NCBI GenBank assembly: GCA_003506895.1
Contig: DNXO01000145.1
Coordinates: 1 to 31,303, forward strand
Reading direction: 5' to 3'
Origin: Acetobacteraceae bacterium
GTDB lineage: Bacteria > Pseudomonadota > Alphaproteobacteria > Acetobacterales > Acetobacteraceae
DNA length: 31,303 nucleotides
The notes below the pieces were generated by a model. The model searched no databases, was not told where the DNA came from, and saw only the letters and a program-made list of their open reading frames with translations. The position numbers and the translations under genes are program-made. Below are positions 23,356-31,060 of this stretch, piece by piece. Numbering within the stretch: position 1 is the stretch's first letter; every line of letters starts with the position of its first letter.

Positions 23356-24258
23356 ATGGCTACCACTCCAACCTACGCCGTTCCGCCGACCTTCCTGGGC
23401 GTCGATCGTTCGGATGCCGTCGCGGACTACCTCATCGCCGGCATCCCGATGGATATCGGCACCACCAACCGTTCCGGCACGCGCGAAGGCCCTGCCGCGA
23501 TCCGGCGGGCGAGCCGCATGCTGACCGATGGCGACCATCCGGAGCATTGGGTGGAGCCGGCGCGGATGAACGTCTCCGACATCGGAGATTTCACTCTGGC
23601 GCTGGGCGACATCCAGGGCTCGCTGGCAGCGATCCAGTCGCAGGCCGAATCGGTCGGACATCTGATCGCGCTGGGCGGCGAGCATGGCATCACATTGCCG
23701 CTGCTGCGGGCGTTGACCAAGCGGATCGGGCGACCCGTCGCGCTGGTGCATTTCGATGCCCATGTCGATACCTGGCCGGACAACTTCGGACAGGCCTACG
23801 CGCATGGTTCGCCCTTCTACCATGCGATCAACGAAGGACTGATCGACCCGCACCGGATGATCCAGATCGGCATTCGTTCCCCCGTACAGAGGGAGGTGAT
23901 GGACTGGACAAAGGGCAAAGGCGTGACCGTTCTGTCGGCGCAGGATGTCCATGCCGCCACCCCGGCGGCGGTGGCCGATCGGATCAAGGCGGTGGTTGGC
24001 GACGCCCCGGCCTATCTCAGTTTCGATATCGACGCGTTGGACCCCGCGTTCGCGCCCGGCACCGGCACGCCGGAAATTGGCGGGCTGGCCTCGTGGCAGG
24101 CCCAGGCGATCATCCGCGGACTGGGCGGGACCCGCTTCGTCGGCATGGATGTCGTGGAGGTTTCCCCGGCCTATGACATCGCCGAGATCACCGCGTTGGC
24201 TGCCGCTACGGTTGTCTGGGAGTATCTGGCGCTGCTTGGTGCCCATGGTATGCGCTAG
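23356..24258 (+). CDS. speB: agmatinase/ureohydrolase family protein
   Basis: 300 residues of the arginase-agmatinase fold. The two-manganese site is complete: His in LGGEHGIT, Asp-x-His-x-Asp in HFDAHVDTW and the Asp pair in SFDIDALDP. The GGEHG (rather than GGDHS) and AHGSPFYHAINEGLID segments point to agmatinase, guanidinobutyrase or related guanidino hydrolases rather than arginase. ATG after AGAGGA with five bases between. It would split a guanidino compound into urea and an amine; next to ornithine decarboxylase and homospermidine synthase, putrescine from agmatine is the natural guess, but no arginine decarboxylase is seen here, so the substrate remains open and the symbol is tentative. 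Confidence 0.85.
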   Translation: MATTPTYAVPPTFLGVDRSDAVADYLIAGIPMDIGTTNRSGTREGPAAIRRASRMLTDGDHPEHWVEPARMNVSDIGDFTLALGDIQGSLAAIQSQAESVGHLIALGGEHGITLPLLRALTKRIGRPVALVHFDAHVDTWPDNFGQAYAHGSPFYHAINEGLIDPHRMIQIGIRSPVQREVMDWTKGKGVTVLSAQDVHAATPAAVADRIKAVVGDAPAYLSFDIDALDPAFAPGTGTPEIGGLASWQAQAIIRGLGGTRFVGMDVVEVSPAYDIAEITALAAATVVWEYLALLGAHGMR

Positions 24259-24580
24259 GGGGCTAGCCATCGCCTAAAAATGCATTGCGCGTTCCGGTTC
24301 GCTAACCCTATATCGCCAATCTCGCCTCTGAATGGGGCGGTGACGCATCCGCACGTGCCGCGAGCCCAGGCCATGGGCACAGCAACGACGTACACGCGTC
24401 CTTTTCGATAGACTCGGCCATAGTGGGCCGGGGTCGTTTAGGAACACGCCTATGTCCGACCGCACTGACGCGATGCGAAGTACCACCAGCATCGTCTGAT
24501 CCGACTCCGCGGCGCATTGGCGCGCGGTTTCGGCTGAAGTCCCCGTTTCAGCTTGGGCGCGTTCATGCGCGTCCACGAGG
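24259..24580 (+). promoter_or_regulatory. structured leader region of the ornithine decarboxylase gene (speF-RNA-like candidate)
   Basis: This 322-base gap holds no ordinary gene but a chain of hairpins. They are GCCCA/TGGGC at 24365-24379, a 9-pair stem with one bulge at 24411-24435 (GACTCGGCC/GGCCGGGGTC), GATGC/GCATC around 24471-24495, CCGC-GGCGC/GCGC-GCGG around 24507-24528, GCTGAA/TTCAGC around 24533-24553, and GGGCGCG/CGCGTCC around 24555-24574 just before the start. A 12-codon reading frame lies at 24373. Rfam describes a long speF RNA upstream of alphaproteobacterial ornithine decarboxylase genes; position and length fit, but I could not run the covariance model. Confidence 0.55.
24373..24411 (+). 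CDS. candidate 12-residue leader peptide upstream of ornithine decarboxylase
   Basis: The frame ATG ... TAG encodes MGTATTYTRPFR. Its start lies in one small hairpin and its stop codon is the first part of a 9-pair hairpin (24411-24435). Upstream in-frame GTG codons at 24355 and 24340 could extend it to 17 or 22 residues; the latter has TGGGG before it, while the ATG itself has only a weak AGG. Ending in Phe-Arg-stop recalls the E. coli ornithine-sensing SpeFL arrest peptide, which ends in Asn-Ala-Arg-stop after a Phe-rich stretch. This is a hypothesis; a chance ORF of this length is possible. Confidence 0.4.
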   Translation: MGTATTYTRPFR

Positions 24581-24589
24581 ATGAATGCG

Positions 24590-25819
24590 ATGTCTGTTGT
24601 TGCTCGTACCCGCTCCGCCGTTTCCCCGCTCCGCCGCCAGTTCGTCGCTCACCCTGTCCGCCGGCCGACGGTGGATGAGGTTGTGACCGCCGACCGGCCG
24701 GAGGAACCGATCCATTGCCTGCGTCCCGCGACGGTGGCCGGGATCGCGCATGACTTCGTGCGGGATTTCCCTGGCGACGTGCTGTACGCCGTGAAGTGCA
24801 ACCCCGATCCGGCGGTGCTGCGTGCGTTGTGGGATGGTGGCGTCCGCCATTTCGACTGCGCGTCGCTGCCGGAAATCCGCGTCGTCCGGGACATGTTCCC
24901 GGACGCGGCGATTCATTTCATGCACCCCATCAAGGCCCGTGGTGCCATTCGCGAGGCCTGGGATCGGCGTGGCGTGCGCGATTTCGTTTTGGACTCGGCG
25001 GACGAACTGGCGAAGATCCGCATGGAAGTGGCGGCCACCGGTGTGCCGGGTGCGCTGGGCCTGATCGTGCGCGTGGGGCTGCCGAAGGGCGGCGCCAAGC
25101 TGGACCTGTCGGGCAAATTCGGAGCGACGGCAGATGAAGCCGCGGACCTGCTGCGGGCGGCGCGTGCGTGCGCGGCAACGGTGGGGATCAGCTTTCATGT
25201 CGGTTCGCAGTGCCTCGACCCGTTGGCCTGGCGCGACGCGCTGGCGTTGACCGGGCAGGTCATCGCGGCCGCTGGTGTGAAGATCGATGTCGTTGATGTC
25301 GGCGGTGGATTTCCAGTGGCGTATCCGGACCAGGAGCCGCCTCCGCTGGGCGCGTTCTTCGCCGAGATCGAAGCGGGGTTTGAACGTCTCGGTCTGGACG
25401 GCGTCCGGCTGTGGGCCGAACCAGGCCGCGCGCTGGTCGCTGCCGGAACGTCGGTTGTGGTGCAGGTGCAGGCGCGCCGAGGCGACGCGCTGTACGTGAA
25501 CGATGGTGTTTACGGTAGCCTGTCCGATGCCGGCGCCCTGGCGTTTCGCTATCCGGTGCGGTTGATCCGTCCAGCAGGCGGGGCGTGTGCCGAAGCGACG
25601 GGGTTTTCCCTGTTTGGACCGACCTGTGATAGCGCCGATGTGATGCACGGCCCGTTCATGTTGCCCGCCGATGTCGCTGAAGGCGACTGGATCGAAATCG
25701 GCCAACTCGGGGCTTACGGCGCGTGTCTTCGTACCGCCTTCAACGGCTTTGACCGCGCCCGGATCATCGAGGTCGCGGACGAGGCACCCTCCGCCGAACC
25801 GGTTCGCATAGCTGCCTGA
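24590..25819 (+). CDS. ornithine decarboxylase (fold-type III PLP, alanine-racemase-like)
   Basis: 409 residues. The PLP lysine is in LYAVKCN (about residue 69), SFHVGSQ and GGGFP are the phosphate-binding strands, EPGR is the Glu-Pro-Gly-Arg motif, and FGPTCDSADV holds the catalytic Cys of eukaryotic-type ornithine decarboxylases. It converts ornithine to putrescine in the cytosol. I favour the ATG at 24590 (GAGG nine bases upstream); the ATG at 24581 touches GAGG directly and adds three residues. Its 320-base structured leader suggests post-transcriptional control. It is 27 bases upstream of homospermidine synthase, so the two probably form one operon. Some related enzymes accept lysine or diaminopimelate; TCDSAD favours ornithine. 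Confidence 0.88.
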   Translation: MSVVARTRSAVSPLRRQFVAHPVRRPTVDEVVTADRPEEPIHCLRPATVAGIAHDFVRDFPGDVLYAVKCNPDPAVLRALWDGGVRHFDCASLPEIRVVRDMFPDAAIHFMHPIKARGAIREAWDRRGVRDFVLDSADELAKIRMEVAATGVPGALGLIVRVGLPKGGAKLDLSGKFGATADEAADLLRAARACAATVGISFHVGSQCLDPLAWRDALALTGQVIAAAGVKIDVVDVGGGFPVAYPDQEPPPLGAFFAEIEAGFERLGLDGVRLWAEPGRALVAAGTSVVVQVQARRGDALYVNDGVYGSLSDAGALAFRYPVRLIRPAGGACAEATGFSLFGPTCDSADVMHGPFMLPADVAEGDWIEIGQLGAYGACLRTAFNGFDRARIIEVADEAPSAEPVRIAA

Positions 25820-25846
25820 TAGATTCGTCTGAAAGGGTCACGACCG

Positions 25847-27247
25847 ATGAAACACGTCGCATTCCGCGGCCGTCTGGTCATGCTTGGCTTCGGCAGTATT
25901 GGCCAGGGCGTCCTGCCGTTGATTCTACGCCACATCGACTTGCCGGTTGACCGCATTTCGATCGTTTCGGGTGACGAGCGCGGCCAGGACATCGCCGCCT
26001 CCTACGGCATTGACTTCACCGTCCTGCCGCTGACCCGCGGGAATGTCCGCGACGTGCTGGCTCCGCGTGTCCAGACTGGCGATTTTCTGCTGAACCTGAG
26101 CGTCGACGTGTCGTCCGTGGCGCTGATTGCGTTCTGCCAGCAACGCGGCGCGCTGTATCTGGATACCTGTATCGAGCCCTGGGCCGGCGGCTACACCGAT
26201 CTGTCGCTGTCGCCGTCCCAGCGATCCAACTATGCGCTGCGAGAAAGCGCGCTCGCGTTGGCTGGCGGCGAGGGGCCGACAGCGGTGCTGACGCATGGCG
26301 CGAACCCGGGCCTGGTTTCGCATTTCGTCAAGCAGGCGCTTCTGAATCTTGCGCGGGATACGGGTGTCGATACAGCCGTCCCGGCGGATCGCCATGGCTG
26401 GGCGGCGCTTGCCCGGACCTTGGGCGTGAAGGTCATCCATATCGCCGAACGCGACACCCAGACAGCATCATACGCAAAACAGCCGGGCGAGTTCGTCAAC
26501 ACCTGGTCGATCGACGGGTTCGTCGGTGAGGGCTGCCAGCCGGTGGAACTCGGCTGGGGCACCCACGAGAGAGCGCTGCCGGCGGACGCCTTCCGGCACG
26601 AATTCGGCGGAGGCTCGGCGATCTATCTGATGCGGCCTGGGGCTTCCACGCGCGTGCGCACCTGGACGCCGATGGCGGGGCCGATGCACGGTTTCCTGAT
26701 CACGCACAACGAATCGATCTCGATCGCCGACTATTATACCGTAACGGAGGGCGGTTCGGTGGCGTATCGCCCGACGGTTCACTACGCCTACCACCCTTGC
26801 GATGACGCCGTGCTGTCGGTGCATGAGCTCGCAGGGCGGAACTGGAACCAGCAGCCGCAGCAGCGGCTGATGATGGATGAGATTCGATCCGGCGCGGACG
26901 AACTCGGCGTGCTGTTGATGGGGCATGCGAAGGGCGCCTATTGGTATGGTTCGCGCCTCTCGATCGAACAGGCTCGCGCACTCGCTCCGCACAACAATGC
27001 CACCAGCCTGCAAGTGACGGCGGCGGTTCTCGGCGGCATGGTCTGGGCGATGGAAAACCCCCGAGCCGGTGTGGTTGAGGCGGATCATCTGGACCACGCG
27101 CGGGTGTTGGAAGTCGCGGAGCCATATCTCGGGGACATGGTCGGCGCCTACAGTGATTGGACGCCGTTGCTGGATCGCGGGCGGCTGTTCCCTGAGGCGG
27201 TGGACGAAACCTGTCCATGGCAATTTGGGAACTTCCGGGTGGTGTAG
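25847..27247 (+). CDS. hss: homospermidine synthase
   Basis: 466 residues, the full length of bacterial homospermidine synthase. The N-terminal NAD site is VMLGFGSIGQGVLPL. LNLSVDVSSVALIAFCQQRGALYLDTCIEPW, divided over two strands, THGANPGLVSHF and the C-terminal HNNATSLQVTAAVLGGMVWAMENP match this enzyme closely. It is NAD-dependent and joins two putrescines (or putrescine and spermidine) to give sym-homospermidine. AAAGGG lies about ten bases before the ATG. Directly following ornithine decarboxylase, it turns that enzyme's product into homospermidine, the main triamine of many alphaproteobacteria. A palindromic hairpin (27257-27285) follows its stop. Confidence 0.93.
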   Translation: MKHVAFRGRLVMLGFGSIGQGVLPLILRHIDLPVDRISIVSGDERGQDIAASYGIDFTVLPLTRGNVRDVLAPRVQTGDFLLNLSVDVSSVALIAFCQQRGALYLDTCIEPWAGGYTDLSLSPSQRSNYALRESALALAGGEGPTAVLTHGANPGLVSHFVKQALLNLARDTGVDTAVPADRHGWAALARTLGVKVIHIAERDTQTASYAKQPGEFVNTWSIDGFVGEGCQPVELGWGTHERALPADAFRHEFGGGSAIYLMRPGASTRVRTWTPMAGPMHGFLITHNESISIADYYTVTEGGSVAYRPTVHYAYHPCDDAVLSVHELAGRNWNQQPQQRLMMDEIRSGADELGVLLMGHAKGAYWYGSRLSIEQARALAPHNNATSLQVTAAVLGGMVWAMENPRAGVVEADHLDHARVLEVAEPYLGDMVGAYSDWTPLLDRGRLFPEAVDETCPWQFGNFRVV

Positions 27248-27256
27248 CCGGCATTG

Positions 27257-27285
27257 TCGCAAGGCGCCTCGCGGCGTCCTTGCGA
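27257..27285 (+). terminator. 12-pair palindromic hairpin after homospermidine synthase
   Basis: TCGCAAGG-CGCC-TCGC-GGCG-T-CCTTGCGA is a stem of twelve pairs with a one-base bulge, starting ten bases after the stop of the synthase gene. There is no T-run, so it may be an intrinsic-like terminator, an mRNA stabiliser or a copy of a dispersed intergenic palindrome; the surrounding bases (ATTGTCGC / GCGATGACA) resemble widespread alphaproteobacterial intergenic repeats. Confidence 0.5.
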
Positions 27286-27336
27286 TGACAAGCGAGATGG
27301 CCAAGTGTAGCCTTCGCCGAAAGAGCGGAGGGAACC

Positions 27337-28209
27337 ATGCTCACCAAGGCCCAGATCGAGGAATACAACGACGTCGGCGCCATCGTTGTCCGGGACGTGC
27401 TGACTCCGGAGGAGGTGCGGACGCTAAGCGCCGTGACCGACCGGTTCGTCGAACGCGCACGCGGCCTGACTGCCCATACCGATATCTACGATCTGGAGGA
27501 CAGCCACAGCGCGGACAATCCCCGGGTGCGGCGGATCAAGGCGGCGCATCTGCATGATCCGGCTTATTCCGCGCTGACCCGGCATCCGAAGATCATCGCC
27601 GTGCTGCACGCGCTGTGGGGACCGGATATCCGGTTCGATACCGCGAAGCTGAACATGAAATGCGCCGGCTTCGGGGCGCCCGTGGAATGGCATCAGGACT
27701 GGGCGTTCTATCCGCACACGAATGACGACCTCGCGGCCGTCGGCGTCATGTTCGACGATATGGCGATGGAGAACGGACCGCTGATGGTCATTCCCGGCAG
27801 CCACAAGGGTCCGACCTTCGATCATCACGCGGACGGCGTGTTCTGTGGCGCGATGGATCCCGGAAACCGCGATGTCGATTACAGTAAGGCGGTGGCGCTG
27901 ACCGGCAAGGCGGGTTCGATCACGGTGCACCATGTGCGGGCGGTGCATGGGTCAGCGCCTAATGTTTCGGACAGGGACCGGCGGTTGTTGCTGTTCCAGT
28001 TCCGGACGGCGGACGCGTGGCCGATTCTGGGTTTCCCGGGCGGTATCGAGAAATTCAATGAACTCATGGTCGCTGGTCAGCCACGTGAACCTCGTCTGGC
28101 GCCCGCTCCGGTGCGGTTGCCGCTGCCGCCGGCGCGGTTGCAGGGGTCGTTGTACGAGAACCAGAAGGGAATGAAGAACCGGTTCTTCGATATGGCCGCC
28201 GCGCGATGA
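27337..28209 (+). CDS. phytanoyl-CoA dioxygenase (PhyH) family protein
   Basis: 290 residues preceded by GGAGGG. It is a non-heme iron, 2-oxoglutarate-type double-stranded beta-helix. The iron ligands are His119 and Asp121 in VEWHQDWAF and His204 in RAVHGSAPN; the Arg a few residues on in DRDRRLLLFQF is placed to bind 2-oxoglutarate. VIPGSHKGP is another family hallmark. It should hydroxylate or oxidatively modify a small molecule in the cytosol. It overlaps the following serine hydrolase gene as ATGA, so both products are made together and may act on the same compound. The substrate is unknown; many PhyH proteins are not lipid enzymes. Confidence 0.88.
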   Translation: MLTKAQIEEYNDVGAIVVRDVLTPEEVRTLSAVTDRFVERARGLTAHTDIYDLEDSHSADNPRVRRIKAAHLHDPAYSALTRHPKIIAVLHALWGPDIRFDTAKLNMKCAGFGAPVEWHQDWAFYPHTNDDLAAVGVMFDDMAMENGPLMVIPGSHKGPTFDHHADGVFCGAMDPGNRDVDYSKAVALTGKAGSITVHHVRAVHGSAPNVSDRDRRLLLFQFRTADAWPILGFPGGIEKFNELMVAGQPREPRLAPAPVRLPLPPARLQGSLYENQKGMKNRFFDMAAAR

Positions 28210-29621
28210 CCCAGCCGGCCTGGATGGAGACAATCTTCGACCGCACCCCGCATCTCGATGGGATCGGCACGGTCGATCCGGTCGTTTACGACGCCTCCAT
28301 CGCGGCGCTTCGCCAGCGGACAGTCAATTTCGCAGCCAAGCGATACGCCGACATGATGTTCGTCAGCGGATTGAACCGAGCGACGGCGGACCGGCATTTT
28401 CGCCTGCGGGTGGCCCAGCCGCCATCGGGTCTGAGCACCCACGTGTCGGCCGGTGTGGATATGGCGCCTCTTGCTGTCGAGGCGGACGCATCGGATCACC
28501 GGGTAACAGTGCGTTCGGGCGAATGCGTGGGGCAGGCGATCACGCGTTCGGGCTACGGCAGTATTTTGCTGGGACCATCCGCGGCGCCTCGGTTTGATCC
28601 GCGTCCGATTGCCAGGGCGCCGCGAGATGCCGGCCGAGCATGGCCTTATGGCGATGCGGTGGAGGTTGGTGCGACTCCGACCGCGCTGACTGGGGCGTTG
28701 GACGGATTTTTGGCCTCATCGCCCGGTGTGTATGGCGTGCTGATCGCCTCGCCGGATCGGGTTTTGACGGAGCGGTATGGCGCGTTCGGCGCGCCGGATC
28801 GGGCGACTCCAAGCTGGTCGATGACCAAGGCGATCACTGCGACGGTGGTGGGGCGGATGGTGCGGGAGGGGTGGCTGGCCTCGATGCACGACCCGGCACC
28901 GGCACCGCTTTGGCGCGATCCGCGCGGCATTCACCGGCTGATTACGTTAGACCATTTGGTGCGGATGCGTTCGGGACTCGGGTTTCCCGTGCGTCAGGAA
29001 GACGGCCGCACGACGATCGGGTTCGAGAACAGCGCGGTCTATCAGGATGCGGGCGACGCGTTTCAGGCCGCACAGCGGTCGATTGTCGCCACCATGCCAG
29101 GGTCGGTGTTCCGATACGTGAACAGCGGGATGAACGTGCTGGGCGCCATCATCCGCGATCAGATCGAGCGGCGGGGATTGCCGTATTACGAAACTGCTTA
29201 CGGGATGCTGGTCGATCGGCTGGGGATGGGCAGCTACCAGCACTCGGCGGATATCGCGGGGAACCTGATTGCCTCCGGCGCCGGATACGCGACCCTGCGG
29301 GATTATGCCAAGTTCGGTGTTCTGTATCTGAATGACGGCGTCTGGAACAACGAGCGGCTATTGCCCGAGGGATGGGTGGATTATGCGCTGACCGCGACCC
29401 ATACCGGCACGAACTACGCCGCGTGCTTCCGGAGCAATGTCGAAGGGGCATTCCCAGACCTGCCGCGCGATACCGCCTGGGCGTCCGGTGCTTCAGATCA
29501 AAAGATCTTCATCCTGCGGCGTCACCGGCTGACGGTCGCGGTGTCGAACGAGACCGACCATGCGATGGATATGGCGGCTTTGAACCGGCTGATCGCAACC
29601 GCGATCGACTGCTACGCATAG
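28206..29621 (+). CDS. serine hydrolase, beta-lactamase (class C)/6-aminohexanoate-dimer hydrolase-like
   Basis: 471 residues. The penicillin-binding fold motifs are SxxK at Ser205-Met-Thr-Lys208 (SWSMTKAI), YxN at Tyr304-Val-Asn306 (FRYVNSGMN), and near the end ASGASDQKIFI where class C enzymes have a KTG- or HxG-like element, so the third motif is altered. LDHLVRMRSGLGF between them is typical of the NylB/EstB branch, hydrolysing amides or esters rather than beta-lactams. There is no signal peptide, so it is probably cytosolic. The first 160 residues resemble the extra N-terminal domain of NylB-like enzymes. The start overlaps the dioxygenase stop as ATGA. The stop abuts the stop of the reverse-strand ferritin-like gene with no base between. 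Confidence 0.85.
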   Translation: MTQPAWMETIFDRTPHLDGIGTVDPVVYDASIAALRQRTVNFAAKRYADMMFVSGLNRATADRHFRLRVAQPPSGLSTHVSAGVDMAPLAVEADASDHRVTVRSGECVGQAITRSGYGSILLGPSAAPRFDPRPIARAPRDAGRAWPYGDAVEVGATPTALTGALDGFLASSPGVYGVLIASPDRVLTERYGAFGAPDRATPSWSMTKAITATVVGRMVREGWLASMHDPAPAPLWRDPRGIHRLITLDHLVRMRSGLGFPVRQEDGRTTIGFENSAVYQDAGDAFQAAQRSIVATMPGSVFRYVNSGMNVLGAIIRDQIERRGLPYYETAYGMLVDRLGMGSYQHSADIAGNLIASGAGYATLRDYAKFGVLYLNDGVWNNERLLPEGWVDYALTATHTGTNYAACFRSNVEGAFPDLPRDTAWASGASDQKIFILRRHRLTVAVSNETDHAMDMAALNRLIATAIDCYA

Positions 29622-30443
29622 CTAGGCGGCCAGTTCGCGGACAAAGCGGCGTTGGCGCCATTGTAGCAAGTGCCACGCCAGCTTCGTCGCGCCGGTCGAA
29701 AGGCGGCCGCGTGGCGGTAGTCCCACCGCTTTCAGGATCATCCCGGTGCCGCGCTCGATATGCCGGTAGCGGTAGAAGCCCATCGCGCCCGCCATGTAAG
29801 CGGCCGTGCAGCGGCTGTGCTTGAAGGCTTTCGACTCGGGCTCGTTGCCGCAGTGGTAAGCGAACGCGAGCTCGTCATCCTCCGATTCGCCGATGCGGCC
29901 CAATGCGATCCGCAGGCGGGAGAGCATGCCGAGGTTCTCGCGCGCCAGGTAGCGGCGCATATGGTCGTAGAACAGCTTGAAATGCCGGTATTCGTCGGCT
30001 GCGATCAGCTTGCAGACCTGTTTGAGGACGGGTTCCTCCGTCGCCTCGGCCAGCGCGGTGTAGTAGCTGGAGGTTCCGGTTTCGACCATGCATCGGGCGA
30101 TCAGTTCGCCGGTGCGGGAGCCCCGGATGGAGGCGTCGGCATCCGTGTTGACCGTGTATCCCGCGCGGTATCGCTGGAAGGCTGCGGCGGAGTTCCAGGT
30201 CGGGTCGGCCAGGGTGGCCCATTTGGCCAGGGCGTCGCCGTGCTGGACCTCCTCCTCGGCCCAGTAGTCCGCGGCTTTGCTGAAATCAGGATCGTCGTTG
30301 AACACGCCACCCAGATATCGGGCATAATCGCGCCCGTTGGCCTCCACCATCGCCGCGGCTTTGACCAGCGGTATCAGCGCGGGGTCCACGGCCTTGGGAT
30401 CGAACCGATCCCAGGCAACATCTTCGATCCGCCAGTGCTTCAT
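29622..30443 (-). CDS. diiron ferritin-like domain protein
   Basis: 273 residues. The four-helix-bundle diiron pattern is complete: Glu34, Glu65-x-x-His68 in WAEEEVQHGD, Glu121 in CMVETGTSSYY and Glu151-x-x-His154 in AADEYRHFKLF. This arrangement (E, ExxH, E, ExxH) is that of ferritin-like oxidases and oxygenases, such as COQ7 or acyl-ACP-desaturase relatives. It is longer than ferritins and ends with a basic, helical tail. I chose the ATG at 30443; a longer frame to 30590 is Arg/Cys-rich and unlikely. No signal peptide. It lies downstream of atpC beyond a strong terminator and is transcribed the same way, so it has its own promoter in the 145-base gap. Function unknown; an oxygen-using hydroxylase or oxidase is plausible. 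Confidence 0.82.
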   Translation of the reverse strand: MKHWRIEDVAWDRFDPKAVDPALIPLVKAAAMVEANGRDYARYLGGVFNDDPDFSKAADYWAEEEVQHGDALAKWATLADPTWNSAAAFQRYRAGYTVNTDADASIRGSRTGELIARCMVETGTSSYYTALAEATEEPVLKQVCKLIAADEYRHFKLFYDHMRRYLARENLGMLSRLRIALGRIGESEDDELAFAYHCGNEPESKAFKHSRCTAAYMAGAMGFYRYRHIERGTGMILKAVGLPPRGRLSTGATKLAWHLLQWRQRRFVRELAA

Positions 30444-30588
30444 TGTGGTGTCATGCTCGTTGAAGGTTCGCAGGACGACGGCGCTCAGCACCTGTCTGCG
30501 ACATATATGAACACCGCATCGCGGTTGAAACCGCCGGGTTCGCTCATGCTTCGTTGGCGGTGCTATTTGGCAACAGGGCCGCGTCAGC

Positions 30589-30620
30589 AAAAAGGCCGGA
30601 TCGTGAGACCCGGCCTTTTT
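30589..30620 (-). terminator. rho-independent terminator of the atp operon
   Basis: AAAAAGGCCGG ... CCGGCCTTTTT is a perfect eleven-pair stem with a ten-base loop and T-runs on both strands, 25 bases beyond the atpC stop. It is a textbook intrinsic terminator and symmetrical enough to work both ways. Confidence 0.93.
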
Positions 30621-30644
30621 GGTATTCGTTTGTATACGCCCCGT

Positions 30645-31046
30645 TTAACTGGCCGCTTCGACCATCGCCCGAGCGGACTGGACGACATCGAGGGCAGCGT
30701 CCTCAATGGCGGTGTCGCGCTTGTCGGCCGCTTCATAAGCAGCCTCGGCTTCGGCAAGGCGGCGTTCGGCGTCGGCCTTGTTGACCTCGGCCAGCGGGAT
30801 CGCCTTGTTCGCCAGAACGGTGCAACGCTCCGGCGTGATTTCCGCGAAACCGCCATCGACGAACAGCCGTTCGGTGATCCGGTCGCCCTCATAAAGGTCG
30901 ATCGTGCCGCCGCGCAGAGTGACGATCATCGGGGTGTGGCCTTCCAGCACCCCCATGTCGCCCTCAGCCGCCGGGATCACCACCATGTCCACGGGACGGG
31001 ACAGCAGCAGCTTCTCCGGGCTGACGATTTCAAGTTTTGTCGGCAT
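30645..31046 (-). CDS. atpC: F1Fo ATP synthase epsilon subunit
   Basis: 133 residues. The beta-sandwich N-terminal domain has LEIVSPEKLLLSRPVDMVVIPAAEGD in two strands, then GVLEGHTPMI, the conserved epsilon signature, and LFVDGGFAEI. The C-terminal helical arm starts at PLAEVNKADAERRLAEAEAAYEAA, divided between two helices, and ends VQSARAMVEAAS. It is part of the central stalk, couples proton flow to catalysis and can inhibit ATP hydrolysis. It follows the beta subunit gene with 59 bases between, and that gap forms a nested inverted repeat. The operon ends with the strong terminator at 30589-30620. Confidence 0.96.
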   Translation of the reverse strand: MPTKLEIVSPEKLLLSRPVDMVVIPAAEGDMGVLEGHTPMIVTLRGGTIDLYEGDRITERLFVDGGFAEITPERCTVLANKAIPLAEVNKADAERRLAEAEAAYEAADKRDTAIEDAALDVVQSARAMVEAAS

Positions 31047-31060
31047 GGCTTTATCCTCTT

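Noticed and set aside
24563..25705. A 380-codon reverse frame opposite ornithine decarboxylase
   Set aside because: It is Arg/His-rich shadow coding; the plus strand has all PLP-enzyme motifs.
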